NCBI GenBank assembly: GCA_945861435.1
Contig: CAMAUX010000048.1
Span: forward strand, 1 to 42,580
Direction of reading: 5' to 3'
Length of the DNA stretch: 42,580 bases
From: Chthoniobacter flavus
Lineage (GTDB): Bacteria > Verrucomicrobiota > Verrucomicrobiia > Chthoniobacterales > Chthoniobacteraceae
Position 1 is the first letter of the stretch, and the number at the start of each line of letters is the position of its first letter. The position numbers and the translations under genes were made by a program. Positions 33,623-41,720 of the stretch are shown one piece after another. The notes beneath the pieces are model-generated. The model was given only the letters and a program-made list of their open reading frames with translations. It had not been told where the DNA came from and searched no databases.

Positions 33623-33794
33623 ACGAATGGTCTTTATCTAACACCGGAAAGGGCAACTTGCAACCGACGTTTACCCCTTATCATCCCCCCACCACACGCT
33701 TCCTTAGCCGTATTCCCTTCAAAAACTTTCCCTCCATCCTCCCTCTCGCACCCACCCATACCCACCACGCATCACTTCAATCAGCACTCCCCTC

Positions 33795-34625
33795 TCACCT
33801 CAACAAGCCCGCCGCCGCCTCCGGCCTAGGCAAACCCCACCCCCGCCACTTCGCTAAATACTCCCCGCGCTCCAGAAGCGCGTAGTGCGGTCGCTTCCCC
33901 GCCCTCAGCCACCGAATCATCCGCACCAAATCCTCCTCCCCCATCACCGTGCATCCCGCACTAGGCCGGTCCACACCGCGCCTCAGATGAAAAAAAATCG
34001 CGCTCCCCGCCCCGGACTTCGGCGGATCCGCATTGTGCCGGATCTCCACCAGCCACCGGTACGCAAAGTCCCCATGCCGCATCCGCTGCTTCTCAAACCA
34101 CGGCGGCGCCTTCGCCAAATCCTCCACACGCACATGCCGGTTGTATTCTGGCAACGCCGGGTCATCCACCCATGCATCCGCCGCCGTAACTGTATGAAAT
34201 GGATAGTCCGCACCCGCAGGAAGCTCCCGGTCATAGGTATAAACCGTGCCTAATGCGAACACGCCCGCGGGCGCTCGCCGATCCTTCTCCACCTTCTGAA
34301 GCCCCGGCTCGCCTTCGCCCCTCACACCGCGCCCCCACGCCAGCCCGTTCTTTCCAAACAAAACCGGCCACGGTTTCCCCACCGCGCGCCAACCCTCCCG
34401 CCCACCTCCATCGCCCCCACCAACCCCGCGCTCAAAGCGTTGCGCAAATCCGCGGCTCGCATCCCAATCCTGCGCAATACCCACCACCAACTGCTGTACC
34501 TCCACGGGAAGCTCCGCACCGCCACCGCGCGCAACACCGACTCCACCCGGCCACCACGAAAAACCCGCGACGCACGTCAGCACTCGCACGAGGCTTTTTA
34601 AAAACACGGATTTCAAACCACGCAT
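33795..34625 (-). CDS. Exported L,D-transpeptidase (YkuD family)
   Basis: 276 aa from ATG 34625 with gagggttgggg upstream; an ORF start at a TTG two codons earlier is less likely. Signal peptide: FLKSLVRVLTCVAGFSWW. The YkuD active site is IFFHLRRGVDRPSAGCTVM, with His and the catalytic Cys in S-x-G-C. Unlike canonical YkuD proteins, the ~200 N-terminal residues lack a LysM or peptidoglycan-binding motif, and a PAGVFALGTVYTYD turn matches the YafK/ErfK-like group. It cross-links or decorates peptidoglycan. Its 3' end lies 172 bp from tatA. Confidence 0.88.
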   Translation of the reverse strand: MRGLKSVFLKSLVRVLTCVAGFSWWPGGVGVARGGGAELPVEVQQLVVGIAQDWDASRGFAQRFERGVGGGDGGGREGWRAVGKPWPVLFGKNGLAWGRGVRGEGEPGLQKVEKDRRAPAGVFALGTVYTYDRELPAGADYPFHTVTAADAWVDDPALPEYNRHVRVEDLAKAPPWFEKQRMRHGDFAYRWLVEIRHNADPPKSGAGSAIFFHLRRGVDRPSAGCTVMGEEDLVRMIRWLRAGKRPHYALLERGEYLAKWRGWGLPRPEAAAGLLR

Positions 34626-34795
34626 CCCCAACCCTCACCCACGACCCACGCCAATTCAACGATCAACTAAATCGCACCACCACCCCTCACAATCACGTCG
34701 CCTTCATTAGCCAATCCTCCACCCTTTCCCCCCTTACTCAGTCACATTCTCCGTCGACGCCACCCCGCCTCCCCGTTTAGTAACCCAACCCACGC

Positions 34796-35608
34796 ATGAC
34801 CCCAAAGCCCCACAGCGCTCTCATCATCGTCGGCCATGGCTCCACGACGAATCCCGACTCCTCCACCCCCTCCTTCGAACACGCCGAATCCCTCGTCCGC
34901 CGCGGCCTCTTCGGCGATGTCCAATGCGTCTTCTGGAAAGAAGAACCCAGCATGCGCCAAGCCCTCCACCTCGTCGACCAAGACGACATCTATATCGTCC
35001 CCAATTTCATTAGCGAAGGCTACTTCACTCGCACCGTCATCCCCCGCGAACTCGAACTCACCGGCCCTCTCACCCAACGCGCCGGACGCACCCTCAAATA
35101 CTGCGAGCCCGTCGGCAACCACGAACGCATGACCGAACTGCTCCTGCGCCGCGCCGCAGAAGTCGCCCCCGGCGTCGATCCCCAAAAAACCAGCCTCCTC
35201 ATCGTCGGCCACGGCACCAACCTCAACGACAACTCCGCTTTCGCCGCCAAACGCGAGGTCGACCGCATCGCCGCCAGCGGCATCTACGCCCAGGTCCTCA
35301 GCACCTTCATGGAAGAGGAACCCCTCATCGCCAAGTGGGACGAACTCACCACCCAACCCAACGTCGTCGTCGTCCCCTTCTTCATCTCCGACGGCCTCCA
35401 CAGCTACCAGGACATCCCCGTCCTCCTCGGCATCGAGCAGGAACCCACCGCCGCCGCCAGCCAGCGCAGCGTCTTCCGCGACAACCCACGCCACATGCGC
35501 GGACGCACCCTCTACTACGCCAGCGCCGTCGGCACCGAACCCCTCTTCGCAGAAGTCATCCTCGACCAAATCACCGCCTTCGACCTCGCACACCCCGCAC
35601 TCCCGTGA
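34796..35608 (+). CDS. CbiX-type sirohydrochlorin chelatase (two-domain)
   Basis: 270 aa with two CbiX-like halves. Each has the chelatase GHG motif: LIIVGHGSTTN near residue 10 and LLIVGHGTNLNDNS near residue 140. VPNFISEGYFT and VPFFISDGLHS are the paired FxS-G loops of the family. It inserts cobalt, iron or nickel into sirohydrochlorin-like tetrapyrroles. The next gene overlaps its stop (GTGA) and encodes a DR2241-like Fe-S protein; in Deinococcus radiodurans DR2241 both parts are one polypeptide, which supports a joint function. No other cobalamin or heme genes are in the window. Confidence 0.9.
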   Translation: MTPKPHSALIIVGHGSTTNPDSSTPSFEHAESLVRRGLFGDVQCVFWKEEPSMRQALHLVDQDDIYIVPNFISEGYFTRTVIPRELELTGPLTQRAGRTLKYCEPVGNHERMTELLLRRAAEVAPGVDPQKTSLLIVGHGTNLNDNSAFAAKREVDRIAASGIYAQVLSTFMEEEPLIAKWDELTTQPNVVVVPFFISDGLHSYQDIPVLLGIEQEPTAAASQRSVFRDNPRHMRGRTLYYASAVGTEPLFAEVILDQITAFDLAHPALP

Positions 35609-36294
35609 AACGCGACCTCACCCAAGCCCTCGCACGCTGGATCTCCCAAGGCCGCCGCCAGATCGGCGAAGTCCTCTTCCTCCCCACCGATCACGGCTTC
35701 CTCGTCCATCATCACCTCGACTCCCCCTCCGCGGACCTCGAGCCCCACACCGATCCAAACGCCGCACGCCGCATCGCCGTCGCCGATGCCTCCGGCGAAT
35801 TCCGCCCCATCAAGACCACCCCCAACCTCCGCCGCGGCTGGCTCCTGAAACTCCCCGACATCACCGCCCTGCGCACCGCTCTCGAAGCCCTCTACCCAGC
35901 CATGCTCGGCTCCTTCCTCAGCTTCGAGCGCGGCGAACTCCCAGGCGTCCACCTGCGCGAAACCGTCGGCCGCCAGAGCGGCATGTACGCCATCACCAAA
36001 AAAGTCACCGACAACCAAGCCCTCGCCGTCATCGCACGCAACTGCAACTCCGAACACGGCTGCCTCAAGGCGCACCTCTGGCAGATCGACCCCACCACCC
36101 CAGTCTCCAGCCTCCCAGCTTCCAAGACCGACCCCTCCATCCCCCAACTCCCCGGCTCCGCACCCTTCCTCCCACTCCTCTGCGCCGAAGCCTGCAACCT
36201 CCTCGTCGCCAAATTCCGCGAGGAAATCAAAAAGACCCCGTACACACCCCCGCCCGCGGATGCGGCTCCCACCGCAGCGCCACCGCACCCATGA
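35605..36294 (+). CDS. DR2241-like protein with a probable 4Fe-4S site
   Basis: 229 aa from a GTG at 35605 that overlaps the cbiX stop. Four cysteines, C147 and C153 (NCNSEHGCLKAHLW) and C193 and C197 (LLCAEACNLL), form a probable iron-sulfur site in a region resembling the stabilising and 4Fe-4S domains of DR2241. The rest (HGFLVHHHLD, LRRGWLLKLP) is of unknown role. The tail is Ala/Pro-rich. Its stop overlaps the next start (ATGA). Together with CbiX it may act as one metal-insertion unit. The resemblance is by domain architecture and recall, so an alignment is needed. Confidence 0.75.
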   Translation: MKRDLTQALARWISQGRRQIGEVLFLPTDHGFLVHHHLDSPSADLEPHTDPNAARRIAVADASGEFRPIKTTPNLRRGWLLKLPDITALRTALEALYPAMLGSFLSFERGELPGVHLRETVGRQSGMYAITKKVTDNQALAVIARNCNSEHGCLKAHLWQIDPTTPVSSLPASKTDPSIPQLPGSAPFLPLLCAEACNLLVAKFREEIKKTPYTPPPADAAPTAAPPHP

Positions 36295-37526
36295 TCGTCC
36301 ACGCAGGTCTGCTCGTCACCATGGACGGGCCGCCCATCGCCGACGCCGCACTCCGCATCGAGGGCAACCGCATCTGCGCGCTCGCCCATCGCGACTCCCT
36401 CCCGCCCGCACCCGGCGAACACGTGGTCGACCTGCGCGACCACATCGTCCTCCCCGGCCTCATCAACGCGCATTGTCACCTCGACTACTCCATGATGCGA
36501 GGCGCCATCTCGCCGCCCAAAAGCTTCACCGCATGGGTCCAGCGCATCAACGCCCTCAAACGCAGCCTCGATGCCGACGACTACCTCGCCGCCATCCAAC
36601 GCGGCATCGCCGAGTTACGACGATGGGGCACCACGAGCGTCGCCAACATCGAGGCCTTCCCCGAACTCATGCCCCGCATCCCACCAGCCCCGCTCCGAAT
36701 CTGGTGGTTCTATGAAATGATCGATGTCCGCCATCGCATCACCACCGAAGACGTCGTCGCAGGCGCCCTCTCCTTCTTCAACCAACAGGCGCCCGGTGGC
36801 GAAACCGGCGGCGGCGGCCTCAGCCCACACGCCCCCTACACCGCCTCCCGCACCCTCTACGGCCTCGCCGCCGAATGCTCCCGCAAACTCTCCATGCCCG
36901 TGTGCACCCACCTCGCAGAATCCCGCGAGGAATTCGCCATGTTCCATGACGGCTCAGGCCCGCTCCACGATTTCCTCCGCGACATCGGCCGCCCCATGGA
37001 AGACTGCGGCCACAAACAAACCCCCTTCGCTCACCTCTGGCACACCGGCTCCATCGATCACTCATGGATCCTCGTCCACATGAACGAACTCACCGAGGAC
37101 GACTTCGCCCTCCTCGAAACCGCCCCCACAGAACGCCGCCCCCACATCGTCCACTGCCCCGGCAGCCACAGCTACTTCAACCACTCCCCCTTCGCCTTCC
37201 GCAGACTCCAATCCCTCGGCATCAACCTCTGCGTCGGCACCGACAGCCTCGCCAGCACCGATTCCCTCAGCCTCCTGCGCGAACTGCGCCGCCTCCAAAC
37301 CACCGAACCCTCCCTCTCCGCAAGGGAACTTCTCGAAACCGTCACCCTCAATCCCGCACGCGCTCTCCAACGCCAGGGCCAGCTCGGAGCACTCACGCTC
37401 GGGGCCTGCGCCGACTTGATCGCTCTCCCCTCCCCACATAAGGTCTCAGAGCTCGCCTACGACTCCGTGCTGGCCTGCACAGAACCCGTCCACTGGATGA
37501 TGATCGATGGAAAAATCGTGGCCTAA
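36291..37526 (+). CDS. Amidohydrolase-superfamily deaminase
   Basis: 411 aa starting at ATG 36291 (ATGA overlap). Metal-dependent amidohydrolase layout: H61 and H63 in INAHCHLDYSMM, the GLSPHAPYTAS histidine, CTHLAESREEF, and D in VGTDSLASTDSL. This pattern fits the TRZ/ATZ-MtaD-aminofutalosine deaminase group; the exact substrate (a purine-, adenosine- or aminofutalosine-type amine) is not readable. It shares a run of overlapping ends with CbiX, the DR2241-like gene and the following carboxypeptidase, so a common transcript is likely, though the products need not be related. Confidence 0.85.
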   Translation: MIVHAGLLVTMDGPPIADAALRIEGNRICALAHRDSLPPAPGEHVVDLRDHIVLPGLINAHCHLDYSMMRGAISPPKSFTAWVQRINALKRSLDADDYLAAIQRGIAELRRWGTTSVANIEAFPELMPRIPPAPLRIWWFYEMIDVRHRITTEDVVAGALSFFNQQAPGGETGGGGLSPHAPYTASRTLYGLAAECSRKLSMPVCTHLAESREEFAMFHDGSGPLHDFLRDIGRPMEDCGHKQTPFAHLWHTGSIDHSWILVHMNELTEDDFALLETAPTERRPHIVHCPGSHSYFNHSPFAFRRLQSLGINLCVGTDSLASTDSLSLLRELRRLQTTEPSLSARELLETVTLNPARALQRQGQLGALTLGACADLIALPSPHKVSELAYDSVLACTEPVHWMMIDGKIVA

Positions 37527-38673
37527 TTCCGCAGCTTCCCGCGCCTGGACCCGCACGGGAACCCAGACAAGGACCCGCGCACTCTTCCGCGCACTCCTCT
37601 GCGCACTCCTCCTCGCCATCGGCCTGGAACCCGCCAACGCCGTCACCCCTTCTTCCAAGAGCAAAACCTCCACCACCAAATCATCCAAATCGTCCAAATC
37701 CACCAAACCCTCGAAACCCTCGAAATCCGCTTCAACCCCCAAGAAGCCCGCCCAACCCAACGCCAAGCCCGCCCCCAAACCCACCACCCAGCCCCCGTCC
37801 TCAGAGCCCGCAACCCTCGGCGAAGACGGTGAACTCCCTCTCCACGCCCGCGGCGCCATCGTCGTCAACGGACTCGACGGCACTCCCCTCTACGAAAAAA
37901 ACGCCGACGCAGCCCAGTTCCCCGCCAGCACCACCAAGATCCTCACCGCCCTCCTCATCATCGAAAGCGGCGACCTCGATCGCGAGGTCGAGATCGATCC
38001 CGAAGACAGCCGCGTCGGCGAAAGCAGCCTCGATATCAAACCCGGCCAGCGCTTCTCCCGCCGCCAGATGCTCTACGGCCTCCTCCTTAAAAGCGCCAAC
38101 GACGTCGCTCACGCCCTCGCCCGCGACAACGCAGGCTCCGTCCCCGCTTTCGCCGAACGCATGACCGCTCGCGCCCGCGAACTCGGCGCACTCTCCAGCC
38201 ATTTCATGAACCCGCACGGCCTGCATCATCCGCAGCACTTCACCACCCCGCGCGACCTCGCCATCATCACACGGGCCGCCATGCAGCAACCCCTCTTCCG
38301 CCAGATCGTCTCCACCCAGAAACACGTCTGGACCGTCGGCCAGACCGATCGCGAACTCTTCAACCACAACCGCCTTCTCACCCGCTTCCAAGGCTGCACC
38401 GGCGTCAAAACCGGCTACACCATCCCCGCCCAACAGGTCCTCGTCAGCGCCGCCCTGCGCGATGGACGCGAGGTGATCTCCGTCGTCATGCACACCAACA
38501 AACCCGGCATCTGGGACGACAGCACCGCCCTCCTCAACCTCGGCCTCACACGCACACCCCCGCCCTCCATCCCCACTTTCGAAGAAGCCTCGGCTCCCGC
38601 TGCATCACCCGCCACGCCGCCCACCCCCGGCACCTCCCTCCTCCGCAGCCCACTCCCCCCGGAACCGCGCTGA
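37507..38673 (+). CDS. D-alanyl-D-alanine carboxypeptidase (PBP, family S11)
   Basis: 388 aa from ATG 37507, overlapping the previous gene by 20 bp. A basic N terminus and hydrophobic segment (LFRALLCALLLAIGL) form a signal peptide, followed by a ~55-residue Ser/Lys/Pro/Thr linker (residues 47-103). The S11 catalytic motifs are SxxK as S141-K144 (PASTTK), SxN as S196-N198 (KSANDV) and KTG in GVKTGYT. It trims D-alanine from peptidoglycan stem peptides. The repetitive linker is a low-complexity region and probably spaces the enzyme from the membrane or wall. Confidence 0.94.
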   Translation: MEKSWPNSAASRAWTRTGTQTRTRALFRALLCALLLAIGLEPANAVTPSSKSKTSTTKSSKSSKSTKPSKPSKSASTPKKPAQPNAKPAPKPTTQPPSSEPATLGEDGELPLHARGAIVVNGLDGTPLYEKNADAAQFPASTTKILTALLIIESGDLDREVEIDPEDSRVGESSLDIKPGQRFSRRQMLYGLLLKSANDVAHALARDNAGSVPAFAERMTARARELGALSSHFMNPHGLHHPQHFTTPRDLAIITRAAMQQPLFRQIVSTQKHVWTVGQTDRELFNHNRLLTRFQGCTGVKTGYTIPAQQVLVSAALRDGREVISVVMHTNKPGIWDDSTALLNLGLTRTPPPSIPTFEEASAPAASPATPPTPGTSLLRSPLPPEPR

Positions 38674-38904
38674 CCCGCAGACGCACCGAGCGCGCGATCG
38701 CCGTCGCTCATCGCCGCCAGACGGCCGTACACCCACCGCGGCCTCCCCATCCACCAGCGCCACTCCCGGACGCCCCCCGCGCCCCCCGTGCGCCGACGAG
38801 CCTCCGGCAAAAACAGCCCGCTCCGCGCCCCACCGCCAAATCCCAAAAACGGGATTGGATAATTCCCAACTCACGGCGGATAGTCCGGCGCATCACCCTG
38901 CCTC

Positions 38905-40416
38905 ATGGCGCGCATCCTCATCATCGACGACGATCCCGCGATGGTCTCGGTCATCTCCGACATCTGCCAGGAGAAAGGCCACCAGACCATCGCCTGCAAT
39001 TCCGGACAAAAGGCCCTCGAGGAACTCGCCACCCACGCCCCTCAACTCGTCATCACCGACCTCAAAATGGACAAGGTCGGCGGCCTCGAAATCCTCCGCC
39101 ACTGCCGCGAGATCCTCCCCCAGACCCCCGTCATCCTCATCACCGCCTACGCCAAGGTCGAAAGCGCCCTCGAGGCCATGAAACTCGGCGCCTACGACTA
39201 CATCACCAAACCCTTCAAAATCGACGCCCTCCTCCTCGCCGTCGAACGCGCCCTCGAAAACCACTCCCTCGTCCGCGAAAACCGGTCCCTCCGTCAGATC
39301 GTCCGCGAAAAGTACCGCTTCGAAAACATCATCGGCACCAGCCCTCGGATGCAGGAAATCTACGGCCTCATCGCCAAGATCGCCGACACCGACTCCACCG
39401 TCCTCATCCAAGGCGAAAGCGGCACCGGCAAGGAACTCGTCGCACGCGCCCTCCACTTCAACAGCCACCGCCAGCACCACCCCTTCGTCGCCATCAACTG
39501 CTCCGCTCTTCCCGAGAACCTCCTCGAAAGCGAACTCTTCGGCCACAAACGCGGCGCATTCACAGGCGCCGTTCAGGACAAAATCGGCCTCTTCGAAGAA
39601 GCCGAGCACGGCACCATCTTCCTGGATGAGGTCAACTCCATGGCCCAACCCCTCCAGACCAAACTCCTGCGCGTCCTCCAAGAACGCCAGATCCGCCGCG
39701 TCGGCGACACCAAGAGCTCCCCCATCAGCGTCCGCGTCCTCGCCGCCACCAACGAAGGCCTCCTCGAAAAAATCAAGGACGGCACTTTCCGCGAAGACCT
39801 CTACTACCGCCTCGCCGTCATCCCCCTCGAAATGCCCCCGCTCCGCGAGCGCACCGACGACATCCCCCTCCTCGTCCAACATTTCCTCCAAAAAAACGCC
39901 GCCCACTCCGCCTCCGAACCCAGAAAAATCGAGCCCTCAGCCGTCGAAGCCCTCCAAAAACACACCTGGCCGGGCAACGTGCGCGAACTCGAAAACGCCA
40001 TCGAACGCGCCTGCGCACTCTGCGACGACCACCTCATCCGCGTCCGCGATCTCCCCCCACAGGTCCTCCGCTCGGCCGAAAATCCCACGCCCCCACCGCG
40101 CCTCGCCGACCTCCCATCGCCAGCCGCTTCCCCCGCGCTGACGCTGACATCGCCCGCATCACCAGTATCGCCAGCAACCACCGCAACGTCCACGCACGGC
40201 ACCGAGCAACAAACCCTCCGGGAATTCCTCGCCACGCAACAACGCACCTTCCTCGAGCAAACCCTCCAGTCCCATCAACAGGACCTCGCCGCTGCAGCCG
40301 AAGCCCTCGGCCTTTCCGCCGCGGAACTCCGTCGCAAACTCGGCCTCGCCTCGCCAAGACGCACACAGGCGTCAAAGCCCGCAAGACCCGCCCGGAAAAA
40401 CGCCGCCGCCATCTGA
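38905..40416 (+). CDS. NtrC-family sigma-54-dependent response regulator
   Basis: 503 aa in three domains. Receiver (1-120): D8-D10 acid pair, phosphoacceptor D52, T80 and K102. AAA+ (about 140-375): Walker A GESGTGKE at 170-177, sigma-54 contact GAFTGA at 217-222, Walker B FLDE at 239-242, and an arginine-rich FREDLYYRL. The Ala/Pro/Thr linker (380-430) leads to a Fis-like end ([18 protein letters not shown]). Residues are all as in active NtrC-type activators. No partner histidine kinase is present in the window, and I found no convincing -24/-12 (TGGC-N8-TTGC) site nearby. Confidence 0.95.
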   Translation: MARILIIDDDPAMVSVISDICQEKGHQTIACNSGQKALEELATHAPQLVITDLKMDKVGGLEILRHCREILPQTPVILITAYAKVESALEAMKLGAYDYITKPFKIDALLLAVERALENHSLVRENRSLRQIVREKYRFENIIGTSPRMQEIYGLIAKIADTDSTVLIQGESGTGKELVARALHFNSHRQHHPFVAINCSALPENLLESELFGHKRGAFTGAVQDKIGLFEEAEHGTIFLDEVNSMAQPLQTKLLRVLQERQIRRVGDTKSSPISVRVLAATNEGLLEKIKDGTFREDLYYRLAVIPLEMPPLRERTDDIPLLVQHFLQKNAAHSASEPRKIEPSAVEALQKHTWPGNVRELENAIERACALCDDHLIRVRDLPPQVLRSAENPTPPPRLADLPSPAASPALTLTSPASPVSPATTATSTHGTEQQTLREFLATQQRTFLEQTLQSHQQDLAAAAEALGLSAAELRRKLGLASPRRTQASKPARPARKNAAAI

Positions 40417-40436
40417 ACGCCGCGCGCACAAAACCT

Positions 40437-40582
40437 CCGCGCTCGCCGCAACTCCAGCCCGCCCGCTCCAGCCCGCCCGCTCCAGCCCCGCTCCAGCCCC
40501 GCTCCAGCCCCGCTCCAGCCCCACCCCGCCCCGTCCCACCTCCGCCCTCCGAGCGGCGCCGGCTCCGCCGTCAACGGCTTTT
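40437..40582 (+). repeat. Direct repeat A, copy 1
   Basis: Begins cgcgctcgc.gcaact.cagcc and ends cctccgccctccgagcggcg then ccggctccgccgtcaacggc. The same start and end are found at 40781-40880 with few changes (gagcggcgc versus gggcggtgc). Copy 1 is longer because it holds the tandem array at 40452-40522. Confidence 0.75.
40452..40522. repeat. Short tandem array (two 14-bp and four 11-bp units)
   Basis: Two ctccagcccgcccg units are followed by four exact gctccagcccc units (40479-40522). They sit inside direct repeat A copy 1 and are absent from copy 2, so the array expanded after the two copies separated or was lost in one of them. Confidence 0.85.
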
Positions 40583-40585
40583 CCC

Positions 40586-40763
40586 GGGCGTCTCTGCCGC
40601 CATGCCGGAGGCATGAAAGCGATTAGCCGGCGGTGAACGCAGTCCGCAAAGCGGACGCAGGAAACCGCCGGTTTCAAAACCACATGCGATGCGCCCCGGC
40701 AGCGGGCGCGAGAGGCGTGGCGAGTGCAGGGGCCGGTTGGACTCCATAGACTGGCGAGTCTCC
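40586..40763 (+). repeat. Structured dispersed repeat, copy 2 (inverted relative to 1238-1423)
   Basis: Aligns with the minus strand of 1238-1423 from gggcgt.tctgccgcc through gagtctcc. Both copies keep the catgccggaggcatg hairpin, the ccggcgg/ccgccgg outer stem and the perfect gtccgcaaagcggac hairpin. If the contig is closed, the two copies lie in inverted orientation on either side of the kinase-FGE gene. Confidence 0.8.
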
Positions 40764-40780
40764 GCCCCACTCACACAACC

Positions 40781-40880
40781 CCCGCGCTCGCTGCAACTGC
40801 AGCCCGCCCGGTCCAGCCCAGCCCACACGCCCAGCCTCCGCCCTCCGGGCGGTGCCGGCTCCGCCGTCATCGGCTGCTCC
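40781..40880 (+). repeat. Direct repeat A, copy 2
   Basis: Shares with copy 1 (40437-40582) the start cccgcgctcgctgcaact, a central cccgcccggtccagccc, and the end cctccgccctccgggcgg. It lacks the tandem array. It lies 200 bp upstream in plus sense of the FGE gene's end. Confidence 0.7.
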
Positions 40881-40931
40881 CTCCTCCCACCACGCGCCCT
40901 TTCGCTCCGCGAAAGCCCGCGGCACAGCCGC

Positions 40932-41720
40932 TCAGGGATCTGAACTCAGAGCCAGCCGGAACCCGTAGGCGATGTAGCTGTAGGTCGGGTAGCTGCTGTA
41001 CCGGAACCCCACCGCGCAGTACTCCGCGAAGCGGTTCCAGCTCCCGCCACGGAACACCCGGTTACCTGTTTTCTCATCCTGTCCATCCCACATCCATTCC
41101 CAGACGTTGCCTCCCAAATCGTAAAAACCCAAAGCATTCGGTTTGAATGAACCCACGGGCGCTGTCCCCAGAATCCCATCCACTCCCACTTTTTGAGGAT
41201 CCTCTTTCCCATCCACCCCCACCGCGTAATTCCCGTCATCCCAGTGCGGCGGGTAATAATCCCCCCACGGATATTTCGTCGGTCCCACCGCAGCCTCCCA
41301 CTCCGCATTCGTCGGCAGACGCCACTGCTTACCAGTCCTCGCGCTCAGCCAGTCGCAGAACTCCTTCGCTCGATTCCAACTCACACTCACCACGGGATGC
41401 TCGTCCGTCTGTGTCCAGTCTTTGGACGGCTGCTGCCAGTCGAGAAACCCTTCCGCCCTCAAATACAGCTTCCATTCTCCCACCGTACATTCCGTCTTAC
41501 TCATGAGCACCTGCGTTCCAGGCACCGGCAGCAGCTTCGCTTCCAAACGTTTCACCAGCTCGCCAATCACGCTCGGATCCTTGCGCGCCTGTCTCCATGC
41601 GAGCTCGACTTCTGCTCCCTCGCTCTTCGCTTTCGACGACAGTTCCGCCCCGTGCCGCTTCCAAAATCCTTCCCCAAGCACCTTCGCATACGCAATGGAC
41701 TCCGCCTGCCTCCCCCCTCC
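40932..41720 (-). CDS. FGE/SUMF1-like (sulfatase-modifying-factor fold) domain, 3' part of the kinase gene
   Basis: In a frame different by one base from the kinase part, this codes about 260 residues: a helical stretch (AYAKVLGEGFWKRHGAEL), then a C-type-lectin-like FGE-sulfatase domain with MSKTECTVGEWKLYL, the WRLPTNAEWEAAV motif, GGNVWEWMWDG and FRGGSWNRFAEYC. The two active-site cysteines of real formylglycine-generating enzymes are not there, since the terminal part reads SSYPTYSYIAYGFRLAL; it is likely a binding domain. The kinase frame at 41567-42580 runs into it at the C6 tract 41712-41717, where inserting one base restores one reading frame. Confidence 0.8.
   Translation of the reverse strand, partial: GGGRQAESIAYAKVLGEGFWKRHGAELSSKAKSEGAEVELAWRQARKDPSVIGELVKRLEAKLLPVPGTQVLMSKTECTVGEWKLYLRAEGFLDWQQPSKDWTQTDEHPVVSVSWNRAKEFCDWLSARTGKQWRLPTNAEWEAAVGPTKYPWGDYYPPHWDDGNYAVGVDGKEDPQKVGVDGILGTAPVGSFKPNALGFYDLGGNVWEWMWDGQDEKTGNRVFRGGSWNRFAEYCAVGFRYSSYPTYSYIAYGFRLALSSDP

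Larger units (their letters stand above)
40417..40931. other. Non-coding, repeat-rich region between the NtrC gene and the FGE gene
   Basis: 515 bp without a supported gene; the two genes are convergent. It contains two copies of a direct repeat (40437-40582 and 40781-40880), a tandem array (40452-40522) and the second structured repeat (40586-40763). Open frames across it (such as 40372-40770 minus) translate repeats and share the string HRRL-x-A-x-MPPAWRQ with a frame over the left repeat, showing that they are repeat translations, not proteins. Confidence 0.75.

Noticed and set aside
40566-40585. Intrinsic terminator after the NtrC gene (gccgtcaacggctttt)
   Set aside because: The stem is only 4 bp and the T run is short; it belongs to direct repeat A.
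40372-40770. 132-aa minus-strand open frame
   Set aside because: Translation of the repeats at 40437-40763, with no family match.
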